Part shown: positions 4,792-5,861 of the stretch, piece after piece
Layout of the letters: each line of letters starts with the position of its first letter
How positions within the stretch are numbered: position 1 is the first letter of the stretch
Origin: an uncultured Methylococcaceae bacterium
Lineage (GTDB): Bacteria > Pseudomonadota > Gammaproteobacteria > Methylococcales > Methylomonadaceae
Direction: 5' to 3'
Assembly: GCA_903839795.1 (NCBI GenBank)
Contig: CAIMDR010000369.1
Span: forward strand, 1 to 5,861
DNA: 5,861 nucleotides
Program-made: the position numbers and the translations under genes
The notes under the pieces: generated by a model
What the model was told of the DNA's origin: nothing
The model's database searches: none
What the model saw: the letters and a program-made list of their open reading frames with translations, nothing else

Positions 4792-5861
4792 ATGAACACT
4801 ATAAACCAACAGCTCTTGGCGCAAGCGCTGCAAGTTTGTGCTGATGAGCCTATTCATCAGATTGGCAACATTCAACCGCACGGTGCAGCACTGGTTTTAA
4901 GTGCCGACAGTCTGCGCACGGTACTTCAGGCCAGTGCCAATATTAATCAGTTCATTGATTTTTCCACTGAAGACGTACTGGGCAAACCGCTTGCCGAGCT
5001 GCTTGGCGAGGCTTCAGCGCAACGGATTGAGAGCTTGATTAAAAGCACCCAAACGCAACAATGCGTGACTGGATTGATTAGCGTTGCACAGCAACAACTA
5101 GTCGTTGAGCTTGACGTTACTATTTATAGTTCGGACGCATTTTGGGTAGTGGAACTCTGTCAGGATAGCGGCTTACCCAAAAGCGAGAAACTGGGCGAAC
5201 TGCTTATGCATACCCAGAATGCACTACTGTCACTTGAATCAGATAACGAACCCGCCCGATACTTTGAAGAGATCAGCCGTTTTGTGCAGGCATTGACCGG
5301 CTATGACAGTGTGATGATCTACCGTTTTAAACCTAATTGGGACGGCGAGGTTATCGCACAAAGCCATACTGAGGCAGCTCCCTGTTATCAAGGTCTGAGC
5401 TTTCCGGCCAGCGATATTCCGGTACAGGCGCGGACACTTTACCTTAAAAACCGGGTACGCATCGTGACCAACGTCAAGGCCAAACCGGTTTCTGTGCTGC
5501 CAACGCTTAATCCGGTCAGTCAACAACCACTCGATATGACCCATTCGGTACTGCGCAGTTTGTCCCCGATCCATCTGGAATACTTGGGCAATATGGGGGT
5601 TCAAGCTTCCATGGTGATTTCATTGCTGCAAAATGGCCGACTGTGGGGGTTGATTTCTTGCCATCACCTGACCCCAAAACGGGTATCTTTCGCCATGCGG
5701 GATGCGGCTGTGTTTATCTCCCGAATGGTATCATCGGAACTGACATCAATCGAAATAAAGGCCGAGCATAAACTGCTTGACAAGGCCTCGCAGATAAAAA
5801 TGGCGTTGCTCGACTCCATCATTACCCAAACAGAAGCCAAGGTTATAGAACAATTTAACCC
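4792..5861 (+). CDS. bacteriophytochrome (PAS-GAF photosensory part; 3' end beyond window)
   Basis: 356 codons are visible and the frame is open to the right edge. This is a red/far-red photoreceptor of the biliverdin-binding bacteriophytochrome type. The PAS domain (about 10-115) carries C16 within CADEPIH, followed by GNIQPHG, the position of the bilin-linking Cys24 of Deinococcus BphP. The GAF domain (about 150-320) has GYDSVMIYRF (Y177), FPASDIP (D208), Y217, R255, SPIH (H261), Y264, NMGV and CHH (H291), all one residue offset from the Deinococcus pocket residues as I recall them. The residue before H261 is Ile, not the Cys used by plant and cyanobacterial phytochromes. The last about 35 residues look like the helix leading into a PHY domain. 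PHY and the output module (kinase, GGDEF/EAL or other) are not visible. In-frame TAA at 4786-4788 fixes the start. It follows ctaA by 60 bp with no terminator seen; no heme oxygenase gene is in view. Confidence 0.95.
   Translation, partial: MNTINQQLLAQALQVCADEPIHQIGNIQPHGAALVLSADSLRTVLQASANINQFIDFSTEDVLGKPLAELLGEASAQRIESLIKSTQTQQCVTGLISVAQQQLVVELDVTIYSSDAFWVVELCQDSGLPKSEKLGELLMHTQNALLSLESDNEPARYFEEISRFVQALTGYDSVMIYRFKPNWDGEVIAQSHTEAAPCYQGLSFPASDIPVQARTLYLKNRVRIVTNVKAKPVSVLPTLNPVSQQPLDMTHSVLRSLSPIHLEYLGNMGVQASMVISLLQNGRLWGLISCHHLTPKRVSFAMRDAAVFISRMVSSELTSIEIKAEHKLLDKASQIKMALLDSIITQTEAKVIEQFN

Noticed and set aside
5239..5604. 121-codon open frame antisense to the bacteriophytochrome
   Set aside because: It is the complement of the well-conserved GAF domain, whose sense translation matches the family motif by motif.

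Overview
The window looks like a chromosomal segment of a gammaproteobacterium. Hfq and HflX are closely E. coli-like, the ygfX/ygfZ pair is divergently arranged, and the spacer between them is packed with REP-type palindromes. A methanotroph-like or other environmental, aerobic gammaproteobacterium would fit (heme A synthase, bacteriophytochrome, AT-leaning composition), but nothing here fixes the genus and that placement is only an inference.

Layout. Positions 1-41 hold a heptamer tandem repeat just past the end of hflX. Minus strand, reading right to left: a ygfX-like membrane protein (2193-1753), hfq (1613-1371) and hflX (1316-42). hfq has its own plausible sigma70-type promoter and a strong Shine-Dalgarno. 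hflX starts at TTG behind a clear GGAG. Positions 2194-2734 (541 bp) hold no gene I can support. They hold a mosaic of five REP-like hairpin units, one carrying a different short repeat inside it, bracketed by a 21-bp direct repeat. Plus strand, left to right: ygfZ (2735-3733), ctaA (3730-4731, overlapping ygfZ by ATGA) and, after 60 bp, the first 356 codons of a bacteriophytochrome (from 4792, running off the right edge).

How the genes work together. hfq-hflX is the familiar RNA-chaperone / ribosome-rescue GTPase pair, here without miaA immediately upstream. ygfZ (folate-dependent Fe-S cluster maintenance) and ctaA (heme A for cytochrome oxidase) both serve assembly of respiratory enzymes and are probably translationally coupled. 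The bacteriophytochrome is a red/far-red sensor whose bilin chromophore derives from heme. It shows the N-terminal PAS cysteine and the GAF pocket residues expected of a biliverdin-binding protein, but its PHY and output domains lie outside the window.

I see no previously undescribed multi-gene system. The points most worth a second look are the nested REP mosaic standing where sdhE might be expected, the His-to-Asn change at a heme-ligand position in CtaA, and an HflX whose only methionine is its TTG-encoded start, followed by a 10-bp perfect hairpin.
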